A stretch of DNA of 60,695 bases from Companilactobacillus formosensis. Its GTDB lineage: Bacteria; Bacillota; Bacilli; Lactobacillales; Lactobacillaceae. The stretch covers positions 1 through 60,695 of the forward strand of contig NZ_BJDU01000001.1 in assembly GCF_005405305.1 (NCBI RefSeq), read 5' to 3'. Below, in pieces: positions 59,271 through 60,695 of the stretch. Within the stretch, counting starts at the first letter, position 1; each line of letters opens with the position of its first letter. Both the position numbers and the translations under genes were made by a program. The notes beneath the pieces are model-generated. The model was not told the DNA's origin and did no database searches. It worked only from the letters and a program-made list of their open reading frames with translations.

Positions 59271-59555
59271 TTATAGACTGGCTCCCCAAAGATTGTTCCC
59301 TAAAGAATTAAAAGCAAACAGCTTACGCCAAAGTGTTTTTCCCTCCTTATTAAGTTGGATATTGTCTGATAATTTTACGATATTAGCTTGATTAAAGAAG
59401 AGTTGTAAACTTCCGGTAAAGGCTACTCCATCGCTTTTTTTAAGTTTTTGTAGTGTCTCACTGACATAAGAAGTTGTTTCTGACTGTGCGTGATTCTTCT
59501 GCAATTCTGAAACTAAGGCCTGCATAGTATCGACAACTTCTGTTTTGTTTACCAT
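59271..59555 (-). CDS. Immunity-type small protein, paralogue of 55862
   Basis: The 94-residue soluble helical protein contains VVDTMQALVSELQKNHAQSETTSYVSETLQKLKKSDGVAFTGSLQLFF, then LSDNIQLNKEGKTLWRKLFAFNSLGNNLWGASL. It shares spacing and motifs with the 55862 product. AAGGAA lies ten bases before ATG. Expressed from a LytTR-type operator; likely protects against a specific bacteriocin (inference from context). Confidence 0.68.
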   Translation of the reverse strand: MVNKTEVVDTMQALVSELQKNHAQSETTSYVSETLQKLKKSDGVAFTGSLQLFFNQANIVKLSDNIQLNKEGKTLWRKLFAFNSLGNNLWGASL

Positions 59556-59605
59556 CGTATGTTGTTCCTTTCTAGATTGAGAGCTATAAATATTTCTGTA
59601 AGATT

Positions 59606-59669
59606 AGTATAGCATCAAGGAAGTAAGCGGTAACAAAATATCCTGAGTAGTGGATTTTTGTGTCTTGAA
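59606..59669 (-). promoter_or_regulatory. Direct-repeat operator and -10 for the 59271 gene
   Basis: Minus strand: TTCAAGACAC (59660-59669), 12-base spacer, CTCAGGATAT (59638-59647), 26 bases, -10 TATACT (59606-59611). The geometry matches the other sites in the island. Confidence 0.7.
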
Positions 59670-59671
59670 TT

Positions 59672-59965
59672 TTAATACCCGTAATAAATATTTGATAATT
59701 GAGTTAATTGTTGCAACTTTTCTTGTTGATCTTTAGGTAAAGTGATGCCATTTTTGTGCATAGTCGTTGAGATTGTTAGATTCATGCGGCTGAGGATATA
59801 GGGAACGGCGGACTCTCTTTTTTCTAGTTCAATTTTGAAATCAGTTAATACTTCTTGGAGTGGTTTAGTTGTGTCATCATCCAAATTATCTAGTAGATCG
59901 TCAATAATTGAGATTGCTACTTCACTGCGGTCTTTACCGCCAACAAACCATTTTAATTTCTTCAT
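59672..59965 (-). CDS. Enterocin A/pediocin-type immunity protein
   Basis: The 97-residue cytosolic four-helix protein contains KDRSEVAISIIDDLLDNLDDDTTKPLQEVLTDFKIELEKRESAVPYILSRMN, then NGITLPKDQQEKLQQLTQLSNIYYGY. The pattern (P-K-D-Q-x-x-x-L-x-x-L and a final YYGY) is typical of the class IIa EntA_Immun family. GGAGG precedes ATG. The corresponding bacteriocin gene is not present in the window. Confidence 0.82.
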   Translation of the reverse strand: MKKLKWFVGGKDRSEVAISIIDDLLDNLDDDTTKPLQEVLTDFKIELEKRESAVPYILSRMNLTISTTMHKNGITLPKDQQEKLQQLTQLSNIYYGY

Positions 59966-60138
59966 ATTGTGCCCTCCAAAGGGGAAAACTTAATATTTGT
60001 TATAATTGTATTAGTAGATATCATTACATCCGACAAGGATGATACGCGGGGAATAAAAATATAGCAACCGTTATAACGCCTTTGATAACGTAAAATGATT
60101 TTAACTTTTAAATCACGGATGGTCTGCAGTTATCGGCT

Positions 60139-60392
60139 ATGATGGTTGTTGGTGGTACTTTTAACAATATGTCCAACAATAAAGAAGAAGAATTAGTATT
60201 AAGTGATCTGTATGATTTTGTCTTGAATCCTAATATTTCTACCAGCGAAAGAAAAATAGGACTTATGGCAAAAAAGGATTAACAACTGAAGCATCACAAT
60301 TTTACGATACTATTTACCCGATTCTTATAAAATTAAAACCTATTGGAACTAATCTTGGATATATCGGAATCAATAATAGTTATTTAGAGTAA
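60139..60392 (+). pseudogene. Degenerate immunity-type gene with -1 frame break
   Basis: From ATG 60139 the frame reads MMVVGGTFNNMSNNKEEELV..., then LSDLYDFVLNPNISTSERKIGLMAKKD and stops at 60280-60282. At 60270-60276 A AAA AAG is in phase; a -1 shift continues GLTTEASQFYDTIYPILIKLKP... to TAA 60390-60392. LYDFVLNPNISTSER and TEASQFYDTIYP match the start and end of SaiA/EntA-type immunity proteins, but the ~40-residue middle is missing, so I read a decayed gene. The first residues follow an LQLSAMMVVGG stretch resembling a double-glycine leader, possibly a remnant of an adjacent bacteriocin gene. The 59966-60412 gap holds nothing else clear. Confidence 0.5.
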
Positions 60393-60412
60393 ATATTTAA
60401 AGGAGATAGTTA

Positions 60413-60695
60413 ATGTTAGATATAGATACGACCAAAAAAGTAATTCATGAATTGTACAATTCGCTACATTCGCATCCTGATCAATCACCTTATTTGTTAA
60501 ATATAACGGATGTTTTGAGTCAAGTTTACATGAAATTAGATACGGTGAAGAATCCTGAAGCATGGCTTAGTAGATTAGTGAATTATATTTATATGGAAGC
60601 TTTTAGTAGAGTTCCATTTTCCAGAGAAGAAGATAAGTTGCTGATTCGATTAGGTGACTTGTCTAAAAAATCGGGACTTAATGGTCGGAATCGAG
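60413..60695 (+). CDS. Probable bacteriocin immunity protein, partial (runs off the window)
   Basis: At least 94 residues: MLDIDTTKKVIHELYNSLHSHPDQSPYLLNITDVLSQVYMKLDTVKNPEAWLSRLVNYIYMEAFSRVPFSREEDKLLIRLGDLSKKSGLNGRNR and onward. The all-helical cytosolic profile, with an EEDKLLIRLGDL helix before the end, resembles EntA-type immunity proteins. AGGAGAT precedes ATG. It lies on the opposite strand to most of the island. The end is not in the window. Confidence 0.6.
   Translation, partial: MLDIDTTKKVIHELYNSLHSHPDQSPYLLNITDVLSQVYMKLDTVKNPEAWLSRLVNYIYMEAFSRVPFSREEDKLLIRLGDLSKKSGLNGRNR

Overview
The window reads as chromosome of a low-GC, Gram-positive lactic acid bacterium (Lactobacillaceae; the gene set would suit Companilactobacillus or a close relative, but that placement is inference). 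Supporting signs are strong AGGAGG-type ribosome binding sites, D-2-hydroxyacid dehydrogenases, a Met T-box, a PyrR attenuator, a perfect CIRCE element, PepD, class III fructose-bisphosphatase, a WxL surface protein, SLAP-like repeats and class II bacteriocin immunity genes. I saw no rRNA, tRNA, IS transposase, phage gene or CRISPR array.

Layout. 0.2-1.5 kb: secreted SLAP-repeat protein. 1.7-5.9 kb: argCJBD, glutamate to ornithine by the acetyl cycle. 5.9-8 kb: a TetR regulator divergent from a membrane protein, then a MazEF-type toxin-antitoxin locus whose antitoxin frame is broken exactly at an A AAA AAG heptamer. 8-13.9 kb: MFS exporter, a 164-bp structured repeat, a lipoprotein, a MarR/nucleoside hydrolase pair, an NAD(P)-binding oxidoreductase and an unassigned enzyme-like protein. 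14.2-19.6 kb: a six-gene operon coupling an ABC importer to two phosphoesterase-type hydrolases. 19.7-24.7 kb: two drug-efflux-type MFS proteins, a 44-aa protein, a GGDEF protein, YxeA and a 22-aa peptide with a promoter-overlapping cre site. 24.9-29 kb: T-box-controlled methionine synthase and a lectin/WxL protein. 29.3-32.5 kb: three 2-hydroxyacid dehydrogenase-type genes. 32.7 kb: a short strongly terminated transcript encoding a 26-aa hydrophobic peptide. 32.9-45.1 kb: housekeeping and transport (EamA, greA, pepD, pbuX, two ApbE-like paralogues, aldo/keto reductase, fbp, pyrP, phosphatase, menG). 45.1-46.8 kb: a LacI regulator surrounded by three homologous candidate small RNAs. 46.9-54.8 kb: hsp20 with CIRCE, DUF488, AraC, twin amino acid permeases flanking the second 164-bp repeat, and a terC/mntH manganese pair. 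55.3-60.7 kb: a bacteriocin immunity island with an AgrC/AgrA-type two-component system.

Most interesting signals. (1) Three ~98-nt minus-strand RNA candidates around the LacI gene share a 5' hairpin, a C-rich single-stranded linker and a Rho-independent terminator, resembling streptococcal csRNAs and Listeria LhrC. Two carry upstream TTCACA boxes phased at 11 bp, as expected for an OmpR/PhoP-family activator. (2) The bacteriocin island has four direct-repeat operators (near TTCAGGACAT, about 22-bp period), each followed by a -10-like hexamer; the spacing is 26-27 bp at three and about 27 bp, with a weak hexamer, at the fourth. One points into a terminator, as if its structural genes were lost. 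(3) The 164-bp repeat occurs twice at identical length, with three compensatory base-pair changes in an internal hairpin. (4) Two frames in the window are broken at A AAA AAG and restored by a -1 shift, which could be programmed frameshifting, decay or assembly error.
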